Source: Armatimonadota bacterium
GTDB taxonomy: Bacteria; Armatimonadota; Fimbriimonadia; Fimbriimonadales; Fimbriimonadaceae
Length of the DNA stretch: 64,000 nt
Direction: 5' to 3'
Assembly: GCA_018268255.1 (NCBI GenBank)
Contig: JAFDWX010000001.1
Location: 434,001-498,000, forward strand
This document shows, one piece after another, positions 25,575-34,059 of the stretch. Numbering within the stretch: the stretch's first letter is position 1; the number at the start of each line of letters is the position of its first letter. The translations under genes were made by a program, and so were the position numbers. The notes under the pieces were generated by a model. The model saw only the letters and a program-made list of their open reading frames with translations. It did not search any database and was not told where the DNA came from.

Positions 25575-26038
25575 TGGCACTAGATAAGCTTCGCCCGGAA
25601 AAGGGCTCGACCAAGCGACGACGGCGAATCGCCCGCGGCATCGGCAGCGGAATGGGAAAAACCGCAACGCGTGGTACGAAAGGTCAGAAGGCACGTCGAC
25701 AGATCAACCCGAACTTTGAAGGCGGCCAAACCCCGATTCAACGTCGACTTCCGGTGAAGAAAGGTTTTCGCAACGTAAACAAGAAAGAGTTTGCGATTGT
25801 TAACCTGGACGATCTGGAAAGACTGTTTGAGAAGGGCCAGGAGGTCACTCCAGAGGCTCTGATCAAGACGGGAATCATCCCTGCTGACAAGGACGGCGTC
25901 AAGATTTTGGGATTTGGTGAAGTCACCAAGGCACTGAAGGTCTCGGCACATAAGTTCAGCAAGACAGCAGAAGATAAAATTACCAAGGCTGGCGGCACGG
26001 TCACTGTGATCAGCGAGCCAGAAGAAGCAAAGAAGTAA
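25574..26038 (+). CDS. rplO: 50S ribosomal protein L15
   Basis: 154 residues. Starts with the L15 basic segment ([17 protein letters not shown]) followed by GFEGGQ-like [13 protein letters not shown]. The C-terminal globular part is complete. Confidence 0.96.
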   Translation: MALDKLRPEKGSTKRRRRIARGIGSGMGKTATRGTKGQKARRQINPNFEGGQTPIQRRLPVKKGFRNVNKKEFAIVNLDDLERLFEKGQEVTPEALIKTGIIPADKDGVKILGFGEVTKALKVSAHKFSKTAEDKITKAGGTVTVISEPEEAKK

Positions 26039-26051
26039 AAGCGAGCAACAA

Positions 26052-27419
26052 ATGGCAGTAGGCGATTTTCTCGGCGGAAGCGCTGGAGGTGGAGGCGATA
26101 AGGCGCTCAAGATGGGTTTGGCGGATACCATCCGTCTCGCCTGGGCCGATGATGACCTGCGCGGTCGTTTGATCTTTGTTTTTACAATCTTTGCGGCCTA
26201 CGCACTCGGAATTCAAATCCGCGTGCCCATTCCGGGCATTGACCCTGCGATGTTTGAGAGCATGATCCAAGGCAACCAATTCTTGGGACTCTTGAACGCG
26301 CTGGGTGGGGGAGGCCTCAAGCGAATCTCCATCTTCGCTTTGGGCCTCAACCCCTACATCACCGCATCGATCGTGATGCAGATTGCCCAAGTTGCCTTTC
26401 CTAATTTGAAAGAAGAGATGAAGGAAGGCGGCGAGTACGCAAGAAAGAAAAATAGCCAGCGGACGCGGATGCTGTCCCTGTTGCTTTGCGTGGTGCAAGG
26501 CTGGGGAATCATGCGGCTGATCGCTACCTCGGGCGCCTTGCCACCGCAGTACAACACGCCTTGGGTTTACGCGACCGTCGTGATGTTCTGGATGGCAGGA
26601 TCTATGCTCCTGCTCTGGATGGGTGAACAGATCAGCGAAAAGGGTGTCGGCAACGGCATCTCGCTCATGATCTTTGCTGGCATCGTTATCGTGTTCCCCA
26701 ATATGGCGCAGACGGTCTATACGGCTGTCCAACAGGGATCGACCAGCATCATTTCGGTGCTTTTGGTTGTGGCTCTGTTCGTGGTTATGACCTGGTTCAT
26801 CGTGTTCTTCACGATCGCCCAGCGACGGCTCCCCATCACCCCTCTCCGAAGGCAGGTGGGTACCAAGGCCGTGGGAGGCTCACAAAGCTATCTTCCCTTC
26901 AGCCTCAACATGACCGGAGTTATCCCGATCATCTTCGCGATTTCCCTGGTTTACATGCCGTACCAGTTTGCAAACTGGTTCCCACCCAAGAGCGGTCCAC
27001 ACAACTTCTTTATGGCTCTCTCGGAGTGGTTAAGCCCGAATTTCTCGAGTCTCAAAGGGCTGTGCGGCGCGCTGTTCTACATGTTCCTGATCTTCTTCTT
27101 CACCTACTTCTATACAGCGATCCAGTACAACGTCGACGATATCGCTGATAACCTGAAGCGACAGGGTGCCGTCATTCCTGGAGTCCGTCCGGGCAAGCAG
27201 ACGCGAGATTTTCTTGACTCGGTGATCAGCCGAATCACGCTGGTCGGCGCTGTGTTTCTTTCTGTCGTTGCGCTCAATCAGTACATCGTGCCGTTGCTCA
27301 TCAACGTTGCCGGCCTAAGCATTCTTTTTGGAACGTCGCTGCTAATCATGGTAAGCGTGGCTCTTGAGACCATGCGCCAAATCGAGGCTAGCCTCCTGAT
27401 GAAGCAGTACAACATGTGA
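26052..27419 (+). CDS. secY: Protein translocase subunit SecY
   Basis: 455 residues with ten predicted membrane helices. A Gly-rich N-terminal tail (GGSAGGGGDK) comes before the first helix. Characteristic stretches include RVPIPGIDP, ALGLNPYITASIVMQ in the plug region, GVGNGISLMIFAG and QGAVIPGVRPGKQT. Forms the membrane channel with SecE and SecG. Located after rplO, as in the standard spc operon. Confidence 0.97.
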   Translation: MAVGDFLGGSAGGGGDKALKMGLADTIRLAWADDDLRGRLIFVFTIFAAYALGIQIRVPIPGIDPAMFESMIQGNQFLGLLNALGGGGLKRISIFALGLNPYITASIVMQIAQVAFPNLKEEMKEGGEYARKKNSQRTRMLSLLLCVVQGWGIMRLIATSGALPPQYNTPWVYATVVMFWMAGSMLLLWMGEQISEKGVGNGISLMIFAGIVIVFPNMAQTVYTAVQQGSTSIISVLLVVALFVVMTWFIVFFTIAQRRLPITPLRRQVGTKAVGGSQSYLPFSLNMTGVIPIIFAISLVYMPYQFANWFPPKSGPHNFFMALSEWLSPNFSSLKGLCGALFYMFLIFFFTYFYTAIQYNVDDIADNLKRQGAVIPGVRPGKQTRDFLDSVISRITLVGAVFLSVVALNQYIVPLLINVAGLSILFGTSLLIMVSVALETMRQIEASLLMKQYNM

Positions 27420-27430
27420 GGGAGGCTGAG

Positions 27431-28087
27431 ATGAAGCCTCTCCATCTGTTGTTGATAGGGCCCCCGGGTGTCGGTAAGGGGACTCAATCTGAACTCCTTG
27501 AATCTCGCCTGGGAATTGTTCCAATTTCCTCAGGCGTTATTTTTCGTGCTGAGATCGACGCCGAGACCGATCTTGGTCGGCTCGCCAAGAGATATATCGA
27601 TCACGGGCGCTTGGTGCCGAACGGCGTTACGATCGAGATGATGGCAAAACGCTTGCGATCCGAGCGCGTGCGCCAACATGGCTTTGTCTTGGATGGATTT
27701 CCCCGCAACACCGATCAAGCGGTTGCCCTCGAGGAGATGCTTAACGAAAACGAGCTTTACCTAGATAGGGCCATTGCCTTGGTTGCCGATGATGAAGTCG
27801 TGGTGAAACGGCTCTCCGGCCGTATGGGTTGCACTAAGTGCGGATCGATTTATCACACTCATTCTCGCCCGCCAACTCGCGAGTGGATCTGTGATCACTG
27901 CAACAGCCCTTTGTTTATTCGCAGTGATGATCAACCTGAGGCAATCCGGGAGAGATTGCGGATTTACCACGAGACGACGAGTCCGATCATCGACTACTAT
28001 TCAGGGCAGGGCATCCTTCTGAGAGTCGATGCAACCCACGCCCCGGATGTGATCTATCAGGAAATCCTCGCTGGACTCGACCGATGA
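27431..28087 (+). CDS. adk: Adenylate kinase, zinc-lid form
   Basis: 218 residues from the ATG at 27431 with GGGAGG 5 nt upstream (a GTG at 27416 overlaps secY). P-loop GPPGVGKGTQ, AMP-binding DGFPRN and a LID with two CxxC pairs (CTKCG and CDHC), typical of the zinc-binding long form. Keeps the adenylate pool balanced. Confidence 0.96.
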   Translation: MKPLHLLLIGPPGVGKGTQSELLESRLGIVPISSGVIFRAEIDAETDLGRLAKRYIDHGRLVPNGVTIEMMAKRLRSERVRQHGFVLDGFPRNTDQAVALEEMLNENELYLDRAIALVADDEVVVKRLSGRMGCTKCGSIYHTHSRPPTREWICDHCNSPLFIRSDDQPEAIRERLRIYHETTSPIIDYYSGQGILLRVDATHAPDVIYQEILAGLDR

Positions 28088-28863
28088 TCACCCTTAAGTC
28101 GCCGAGCGAAATCGATCGGATGCGTGAAGCCGGTCGAATCGTGGCAAAGACGATACGACTGTGCGCTGCGTCCATCGTGCCGGGCAAAACGACTCTGTTG
28201 GAGATCGATGCGCTGGGGCGGAGCATCATCGAAGGCGAGGGCGCAGTCCCGAGTTTTTTGGGCTATCGCGGTTATCCCAACTCAATTTGCCTCAGCGTGA
28301 ACGAGATGGTTGTTCACGGCATCCCGGACGATCGAGTACTTCAAGAAGGCGACATCTTAGATATCGATGTCGGTGCGTGCGTGGACGGCTTTCATGCTGA
28401 TGCGTGCTGGACCTATCCCATTGGCGAAGTGAACGCAGAAACCCGCAGACTGTTGAATGTCACTCGCGAGAGCCTGTTCCAAGGATTAGCCAAAGCAAAA
28501 CCAGGCAATCGCGTGGAAGATATCTCGGCAACCATCCAGCGTTATGCCGAGAGAAACGGCTATGGCATCGTAAGAGAGCTGGTGGGTCACGGTATCGGCC
28601 GTTCGGTGCACGAGGAGCCTAGCGTGCCGAACTACGGAAAACCTGGCAAAGGTCCGGTTCTCCAGGCGGGCATGACGATTTGTGTCGAGCCCATGGTGAA
28701 TATGGGGACCCACCGCATCAAGGAACTCGCAGATGGATGGACCATCGTTACCGCCGACTCAAAGTACTCGGCGCACTACGAGCACACTATCCTCATCACC
28801 CCTTCAGGGTTCGATATCCTTACAAAGGAGCCTGATCGCTCTGAAAATCACGACTTGGAGTAG
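28084..28863 (+). CDS. map: Methionine aminopeptidase, type I
   Basis: 259 residues. Removes the initiator Met. Metal ligands are all present: the two Asp in DIDVGACVDGFHADACW, the His in VGHGIGRSVHEEP, the Glu in CVEPMVN and the late Glu in YEHTILIT. Coupled to adk by a 4-bp overlap. Confidence 0.96.
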   Translation: MITLKSPSEIDRMREAGRIVAKTIRLCAASIVPGKTTLLEIDALGRSIIEGEGAVPSFLGYRGYPNSICLSVNEMVVHGIPDDRVLQEGDILDIDVGACVDGFHADACWTYPIGEVNAETRRLLNVTRESLFQGLAKAKPGNRVEDISATIQRYAERNGYGIVRELVGHGIGRSVHEEPSVPNYGKPGKGPVLQAGMTICVEPMVNMGTHRIKELADGWTIVTADSKYSAHYEHTILITPSGFDILTKEPDRSENHDLE

Positions 28864-28923
28864 GGTTAGGGCGGATCATCAGCCATAATGCTTGTGGGCG
28901 AAGCAATTTGCCCCCATCCAAGT

Positions 28924-29181
28924 ATGAGAAGACGATACAAACCGAAAACTAATCAGGACACTGACAAGGAAGAAGCAATTGAGCTAGAAGGTGTAGTTCT
29001 TGAGAACCTCCCCAACGCTCGATTCCGTGTGAAAATCGCCGAAGGTGACTTTGAACTTCTCGCTCACGTCAGCGGCAAGATGCGCATGCACTATATCCGG
29101 ATTTTGCCGGGCGACAAAGTGAAAGTCGAAGTATCCCCGTACGACCTTACCAAAGGTCGAATCACCTATCGCATGCGTTAA
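28924..29181 (+). CDS. infA: Translation initiation factor IF-1
   Basis: 85 residues from the ATG at 28924; the ATG at 28888 would add 12 residues with no family support. OB-fold with [35 protein letters not shown] and the final KGRITYRMR. The N-terminus is about 13 residues longer than usual and basic. A CATAAT hexamer near 28883 could be a separate promoter, as the gene is 60 bp from map. Ends the ribosomal cluster; rpmJ, rpsM, rpsK, rpsD and rpoA do not follow. Confidence 0.94.
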   Translation: MRRRYKPKTNQDTDKEEAIELEGVVLENLPNARFRVKIAEGDFELLAHVSGKMRMHYIRILPGDKVKVEVSPYDLTKGRITYRMR

Positions 29182-29501
29182 CGCAGGGTCTGGGTCATGC
29201 TGTCGTTGGGAACGGGTCGATATTTCTGGGGCTTGTCCGTTTCCACTAGCGGCTTGACCTTTTCGCCGTTAGCTTCGGCTTCGGCTCGTGAGGCAGCTGA
29301 TCGGGCGCGCAACTGAGCCTGCATCTGCTTCTTGATCTCCGCAGGATCAGAACTTTCCTTCTTTTCCACTTCCTCAGCGTGTTGAGCGATCTCAGGATTT
29401 TCGCTGGCCTTGGTTGAGCTGATGTTGTAGAAGGCGACTCCTCCTACCCCAAGGGCAAGGAACACCACTAACAAATACGGAAATCGCTTTTTCTTTCGCA
29501 T
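29178..29501 (-). CDS. Small single-pass membrane protein, unknown
   Basis: 107 residues. A basic start (RKKKRF) is followed by one membrane helix (about 8-25) and a charged, Ala/Glu/Lys-rich helical tail that would lie outside the cytoplasm. No family is recognised. The 3' end overlaps the end of infA by 4 bp on the opposite strand. Confidence 0.55.
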   Translation of the reverse strand: MRKKKRFPYLLVVFLALGVGGVAFYNISSTKASENPEIAQHAEEVEKKESSDPAEIKKQMQAQLRARSAASRAEAEANGEKVKPLVETDKPQKYRPVPNDSMTQTLR

Positions 29502-29563
29502 GGCTGGCCTGCAAGTATGATACTAGAGTAGACACATTTTTCTGCGTCTTCAGTTCCAATTCC

Positions 29564-30664
29564 ATGAACTCCAGAACTCCTACCGTGATCTTGGATGGCT
29601 CGCTTGTGGGCGCAGGATCAACAGGGGATTCAGCCTACTGGGAGGGATTGCTGTACGGACTGGGATCATCCTCCTGCGACCTTAGGCTGATTGCGCTTGG
29701 GAACGGGAACTCTCCGCCTTCCGATCTCTCGTTCGGCAGCATCCAGTTTCCAGTGTCGCAAAGTCAAAATCGGAGATTGTGGAATCTAGTGCGGTTTCCA
29801 CTGTTGGCTCGAAAGCTCAAAGCGGATGTCGTGCATACGCAGTACAATTTCTCTCCGCTGTTTAGGGTCCCGGTCATTACCACGATTCATGACGTGTCTT
29901 TCTTCATTGGATCGGACTGGTTCGAGCCGAGAGATCGCGCCATCCTGCAACGGATGATTCCCAAATCTGCTGCTCGTGCCGCATCGATCATCACGGTGAG
30001 CCAAACCAGCAAACGGGAGATCGAGGAGCATATCCCTGCTGCTGCCGGAAAGGTTGAGGCTATCTACAACGCACTTGACCCCCGATTTTCTCCTCCCGAA
30101 AGGCGACAGGCGATGGAGATTTTGGAAGGCAGCCTGGGCCTGAAAGCGCCGTTTGCACTAACAGTCGGCACGCGTTGGCCACGGAAGAACATGAAACTGG
30201 CAGTCCAGGCGATCATGGAGTTGGGGGAATCTGAGGCCCTGCGATTGGTGGTCTCGGGGAAGGCAGGGTGGGGACCAGAGCTCGAGCACCCTCGCATTGT
30301 TCGGCCGGGCTTTGTTTCCCGGTTTATCCTGGGTGCATTGTATGCGGCCTCAGAAATGTATCTGGCACCAAGCTTCCACGAGGGATTTGGCATACCGTTG
30401 CTGGAGGCTTGGGCTGCCAAAACTCCGGTCATCTGCAGCAAGGGAGGTGCGCTTCCGGAGGTTGCGGGCGATGCGGCAGCGGTAATGCCCGATTTTAATG
30501 TCTCGACGTGGACTGCCGCCATCCGCCAGCTTCGAACGGAATCCGGTAAAGTTTCGGCACTGGTCGAGCGAGGTGAGGAGCGTTTGGCTCATTTCTCGTG
30601 GTCCGATTCGGCCCAAAAGACGATTGCCGTCTACAAAAAGGTGATGCAAGTTGATCGATCCTGA
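29564..30664 (+). CDS. GT4-family glycosyltransferase
   Basis: 366 residues, GT-B fold. The C-terminal half has the donor-site pattern PSFHEGFGIPLLEAWA (the E-x7-E motif) and GGALPEVAGDAA; the acceptor half has DVVHTQYNFSP and TIHDVSF. Probably transfers a sugar from a nucleotide donor to a cell-envelope glycan; the acceptor is unknown. Overlaps the next gene by 14 bp, so it belongs to the unit that runs to aroQ and the M24 peptidase. Confidence 0.82.
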   Translation: MNSRTPTVILDGSLVGAGSTGDSAYWEGLLYGLGSSSCDLRLIALGNGNSPPSDLSFGSIQFPVSQSQNRRLWNLVRFPLLARKLKADVVHTQYNFSPLFRVPVITTIHDVSFFIGSDWFEPRDRAILQRMIPKSAARAASIITVSQTSKREIEEHIPAAAGKVEAIYNALDPRFSPPERRQAMEILEGSLGLKAPFALTVGTRWPRKNMKLAVQAIMELGESEALRLVVSGKAGWGPELEHPRIVRPGFVSRFILGALYAASEMYLAPSFHEGFGIPLLEAWAAKTPVICSKGGALPEVAGDAAAVMPDFNVSTWTAAIRQLRTESGKVSALVERGEERLAHFSWSDSAQKTIAVYKKVMQVDRS

Positions 30665-30848
30665 GTTTTTGGCGATTCTCGCCTGCCCACGCTGCGACGA
30701 ACGTCCGCCTCTCACTGAAGAAGGTGACTTTCTGATCTGTTCGGTGTGTGGCTTTGGCTATCCGGTGCTGGACGGCATTCCACATCTGCTGGTCGAAGAA
30801 GCGATAGCTCCGGATGATCTAAAGGAACGAATACATGGTAGCAACTGA
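30651..30848 (+). CDS. Trm112/YcaR-like zinc-ribbon protein
   Basis: 65 residues from a TTG. Contains LAILACPRC and LICSVCGFGYPVLDGIPHLL, the typical pattern of the small Trm112-like (UPF0434) family, with two CxxC pairs for zinc. In other organisms Trm112 is a partner of methyltransferases; the bacterial role is unclear. Confidence 0.85.
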   Translation: MIDPEFLAILACPRCDERPPLTEEGDFLICSVCGFGYPVLDGIPHLLVEEAIAPDDLKERIHGSN

Positions 30849-31290
30849 CCTCAAAGCACTGGTGCTGTACGGGCCGAACCTCAATCTAACCGGATTTCGG
30901 GAGCCCGATCTTTATGGCAAGAAGCCGCTCGAAGACATCGACGCAGAGCTCCGAGAGGAGGCCGAAAAGCTGGGAATAGAGCTTCGAATTCTTCAGTCGA
31001 ACCACGAAGGGGTTCTGATCGACACCATCCAAGAGAACCGCAAATGGGCAAACGCCATTATCATCAATCCGGGAGCGCTGACGCACTACTCAATTGCTCT
31101 ACGCGATGCTCTTTCAAGCGTTCGGCTGCCAGTTTTTGAGGTGCACCTTTCCAATATTTACGCGCGGGAGGAGTTTCGGCACCATTCGGTGATCTCGCCG
31201 ATCTCGGTGGGTTGCATCGTGGGTTGCGGCGGATACGGCTTTATATTGGCCCTCCAAGCCGTGCGAAACTTGATCGCGGAGGTGGTCTAG
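30835..31290 (+). CDS. aroQ: 3-dehydroquinate dehydratase, type II
   Basis: 151 residues. Third step of the shikimate pathway. Shows YGPNLNLTG, the active-site Tyr region DLYGK, the SNHEG motif, IINPGALTHYS, and the catalytic His in EVHLSNI. AAGGAA precedes the ATG; 14-bp overlap with the Trm112-like gene. Confidence 0.95.
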   Translation: MVATDLKALVLYGPNLNLTGFREPDLYGKKPLEDIDAELREEAEKLGIELRILQSNHEGVLIDTIQENRKWANAIIINPGALTHYSIALRDALSSVRLPVFEVHLSNIYAREEFRHHSVISPISVGCIVGCGGYGFILALQAVRNLIAEVV

Positions 31291-31293
31291 ACG

Positions 31294-32367
31294 ATGAACG
31301 ATAATTTGAATCGAGTTCGAAAGGCGATGGACGCGCAAGGGGTTTCGGCCATGCTTGTGTCCGACATCGGCAACCTGCAGTGGCTGACTGGATTTACGGG
31401 TTCCTCTGGGTTGGGGGTTGTTACGGATTCCCAAACGGTGTTTCTCACAGACAGCCGCTATACCTTGCAGGCTCAGCAGGAAGTCGTTGGGTTTGAAGTC
31501 ATCACCTTTGGCAGCCCCAAGACCCTCAATATGGTCCTGGCCGAGGAACTCTCAGGACGCCAAATCAACCGGATCGGATTCGAGCCGAGTTGTTCGTACA
31601 CCACATACGAAGGTTGGCGAAAGGAAGCACCAGGTGTCGATTTCGAGCCCAAGCCGGACTTGCTGCCTCCGTTAAGGATGATCAAAACCTCCGAAGAGAT
31701 CGCCAAAATACGGGCAGCCTGCAATTTGGCCGACGCATGCTTTGACCATGTACTGCGGATGATCCAGCCGGGCGTGTCTGAATACGATATCGCCCTAGAC
31801 ATCGAGTTCTTTATTCGCCGACAAGGAGCCGCTCTGGCTTTTGATGTCATCGCGGTATCCGGGCCGAATAGCGCAAAACCGCACGGCAAACCGAGCGAGA
31901 AGAAGCTTGAGAGCGGCGATTTTCTGACTCTGGACTTCGGCGCGCGATTGGACGGCTACAACAGCGACATCACCAGAACTGTGGTGGTTGGGCAAGCGAG
32001 CGATCGCCATAAGATGATCTACAACCGAGTCCTGGAATCCCAAATGGCGGCAATCGATGCCTTAAAACCAGGCGCGAACGGCAAAGAAGTCGATCTCCTG
32101 GTTCGGTCGATCTTGGACAAGGACAATCTTTCGCAGTACTTCGGGCATGGATTGGGTCACGGTCTCGGACGCGCTGTCCATGATTACGGTGGATTGTCGC
32201 AGACCAAGGACCAACCGATCGAGCCAGGACAGGTTTGGACCGTCGAACCAGGGGTGTACATTCCAGGATTTGGCGGTGTCCGCATCGAAGACGATATCGT
32301 AGTGACCGAATCCGGGTGCGAGATCTTGACGACATCGCCCAAGCATCTGCTCGAGCTCGGGGCCTAA
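31294..32367 (+). CDS. M24 family Xaa-Pro peptidase
   Basis: 357 residues. Creatinase-like N-domain (about 1-125), then a pita-bread catalytic domain with the five metal ligands: the two Asp in LDFGARLDGYNSDIT, the His in GHGLGHGLGRAVHD, the Glu in VEPGVYIPG and the Glu in RIEDDIVV. Probably a proline dipeptidase or aminopeptidase P type. Starts 3 bp after aroQ; aroQ beside a PepQ-type gene is a common arrangement in bacteria. Confidence 0.9.
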   Translation: MNDNLNRVRKAMDAQGVSAMLVSDIGNLQWLTGFTGSSGLGVVTDSQTVFLTDSRYTLQAQQEVVGFEVITFGSPKTLNMVLAEELSGRQINRIGFEPSCSYTTYEGWRKEAPGVDFEPKPDLLPPLRMIKTSEEIAKIRAACNLADACFDHVLRMIQPGVSEYDIALDIEFFIRRQGAALAFDVIAVSGPNSAKPHGKPSEKKLESGDFLTLDFGARLDGYNSDITRTVVVGQASDRHKMIYNRVLESQMAAIDALKPGANGKEVDLLVRSILDKDNLSQYFGHGLGHGLGRAVHDYGGLSQTKDQPIEPGQVWTVEPGVYIPGFGGVRIEDDIVVTESGCEILTTSPKHLLELGA

Positions 32368-32372
32368 CGTTC

Positions 32373-33275
32373 GTGGATTCTGCTTCGGCAACCGTTCAGG
32401 ACTTGGTACTCGCACCTGGTTGGGTGCCATGGTCCTGGAAGTTGCCGAGCGGAAGTCTGGTCGGGATCTACGGACAAGCATCATCTGGCCGAAGCCGTCT
32501 GCTAGAGGTGCTGCTCGGGATGCGGCGCGGTGCGAAAGGCAGCGTCAAGCTAAGCGGACCGAGCGTGTTGGCTGGGCCGCCAACCACGATCCGCAATATG
32601 ACCCCCCAAGCCTACGCGGTCCAGATAGCGGGCAACCATCGAAAAGAACAGATCGCCGAGGCGTTGTCCCTCACTGGCCTTTGGGACTGCCGGAGAACGG
32701 TCGTTGGGAATTTGCCTTCTGGACATGCCGCCGCTGTCGAAATGCTTCCCGTGCTGCTCTCTGCGTCGCCGATAAAGGGTCTGGACCTCCAGCTAGATCG
32801 AGTGGACCCTTGGCACCTTCCGCGGATCATGGAGCAGATGAAGTCCCTTTGCGAGAGCGGACAGACCTTTTTGGCCGTTACCAACCGGCCGGAGTTGGGA
32901 CTCCTCTGCGATCATTTGATCGTGTTGGCAGGTCATCGTGTGGCGTTCGCCGGCACAGTCGACGACCTGCTCGATTCTGTCGGGCCCCAGGAACTTCACA
33001 TCGAAACATCCGACAACGCCTTCGTCTCCAACATTGTTAAACCTTTTGTTCTGGAGATTGACGAGACGCCGTACGGACTGAAAATCACGACTCACATGGG
33101 TCAGGAATTGAGCGCCAGGCTCATCACTGAGGGCTACGGCAAGGTGGAAGCGATTCACCACCGGAAGCCGAGCCTCCAGGACGCGATCACCTCAATTGCG
33201 CACCGCAGACCCAGTCTTGGGTTGGACTTGAGCGGAACCGATGGTATAATAGCCGCCGGAGGAAAATCTGTTTGA
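32373..33275 (+). CDS. Degenerate ABC-type ATPase-like protein
   Basis: 300 residues from the GTG at 32373, 5 bp after the M24 gene; upstream in-frame sequence overlaps that gene. The layout follows an ABC ATP-binding subunit with a C-terminal extension: a P-loop-like GQASSGRS at 34-41, a signature-like NLPSGHAAAVEM, a Walker-B-like IKGLDLQLDRVDP, and an H-loop region TFLAVTNRPELG. The invariant Lys of Walker A is Arg, the LSGGQ core is lost, and the Glu after Walker B and the switch His are absent. It probably binds nucleotide weakly or not at all. No permease lies next to it. The rpsU promoter is inside its last codons. Confidence 0.6.
   Translation: MDSASATVQDLVLAPGWVPWSWKLPSGSLVGIYGQASSGRSRLLEVLLGMRRGAKGSVKLSGPSVLAGPPTTIRNMTPQAYAVQIAGNHRKEQIAEALSLTGLWDCRRTVVGNLPSGHAAAVEMLPVLLSASPIKGLDLQLDRVDPWHLPRIMEQMKSLCESGQTFLAVTNRPELGLLCDHLIVLAGHRVAFAGTVDDLLDSVGPQELHIETSDNAFVSNIVKPFVLEIDETPYGLKITTHMGQELSARLITEGYGKVEAIHHRKPSLQDAITSIAHRRPSLGLDLSGTDGIIAAGGKSV
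33222..33250 (+). promoter_or_regulatory. Sigma-70 promoter of rpsU
   Basis: TTGGAC (33222-33227), 17-bp spacer, TATAAT (33245-33250) with an extended TGG just before it. This is the best consensus promoter in the window. It lies inside the 3' end of the ABC-like gene. Transcription would begin near 33257, giving a leader of about 15 nt containing GGAGG. Confidence 0.75.
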
Positions 33276-33439
33276 TTTACGTTGTTGTTCAGCCGAACGA
33301 ATCAATTGACGGAGCGCTAAAGCGATTTGGCATGAAGCTCCAACAAAGTGGTGTATTGCGCGAATTGAAAGAGCACGCACACTACGAGAAACCGAGCGAG
33401 AAGCGCCGAAGAGCGCGACGTCGCACTCGACGCAGCTAA
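33272..33439 (+). CDS. rpsU: 30S ribosomal protein S21
   Basis: 55 residues from a TTG at 33272, with GGAGG 9 nt upstream, to TAA at 33437-33439. The protein reads IYVVVQPNESIDGALKRFG, then HAHYEKPSEKRRRAR and a final run of Arg, which is the S21 pattern. S21 joins the 30S subunit late and helps start translation. Overlaps the end of the ABC-like gene by 4 bp but has its own strong promoter. Confidence 0.93.
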   Translation: MIYVVVQPNESIDGALKRFGMKLQQSGVLRELKEHAHYEKPSEKRRRARRRTRRS

Positions 33440-33611
33440 GGAAGGCCCGAGCCACGTCAGACGCTTTGGCCACGGACCAGGCCACGTCGACGTCCTCGTA
33501 TGAAACCTCACAGTTACCCCTTTTCGAAAGCTGACACCGTCCAATTTGCACCCTGTTTTTGGGAAGCGCTCCCAGAAGCGGGGTTCGTTCGTTTGTATTT
33601 GCAGGTGAACG

Positions 33612-34058
33612 ATGCGAGTTGACGTGGTTTCCAACTACCCGAAGAGGTTGGCTTATGAGCCGATTCGTCGGGCGATCCGAAGCGCCTTTACTTCAGCCGA
33701 GGAAGAAACTCAAATCTCGGTGCTGCTCACCACAGATGAGGAGGTCGCTCGTTTGAATCGTGACTTCCGTGGATTGGACGAGGCGACGGACGTCCTGACC
33801 TTTCCTTCCATCGAAAACCCGCTGGGGCATCTGGGAGACATCGCTATCAGCGTCGATACCGCCGAACGTCAGGCCAGAGCGAGAGGCTCAAAGCGGGATG
33901 TCGAACTGCAGTTTCTTGCGATCCACGGTGCGTTGCACTTGCAGGGAATGGATGACCAATCCGAGCGCGAGCGCAAAGCGATGATCGACAAGATGAACGA
34001 GATTGCCTTTGAGTTGGGCTTGCCACCCGATCCTGACTGGAGTTCCATCCACCACTAA
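33612..34058 (+). CDS. ybeY: YbeY-like rRNA maturation endonuclease
   Basis: 148 residues. YbeY is a single-strand RNase needed for 16S 3' end maturation and ribosome quality control. The fold is complete: TTDEEVARLNRDFRGLDEATDVLTFP and the metal motif HGALHLQGMDD. Two of the three metal His are present (H105, H109). The third, normally the final His of GYDH, is D115. The following order, a DgkA-type gene and then a CorC/CNNM-type gene, is a frequent ybeY neighbourhood. No promoter is obvious in the 172 bp after rpsU. Confidence 0.88.
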   Translation: MRVDVVSNYPKRLAYEPIRRAIRSAFTSAEEETQISVLLTTDEEVARLNRDFRGLDEATDVLTFPSIENPLGHLGDIAISVDTAERQARARGSKRDVELQFLAIHGALHLQGMDDQSERERKAMIDKMNEIAFELGLPPDPDWSSIHH

Positions 34059-34059
34059 T

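Noticed and set aside
33440-33611. Possible non-coding RNA between rpsU and ybeY
   Set aside because: Contains two CCACGTC-containing direct repeats and a weak GGGAAGCGCTCCC hairpin, but no conserved RNA pattern or promoter could be recognised.
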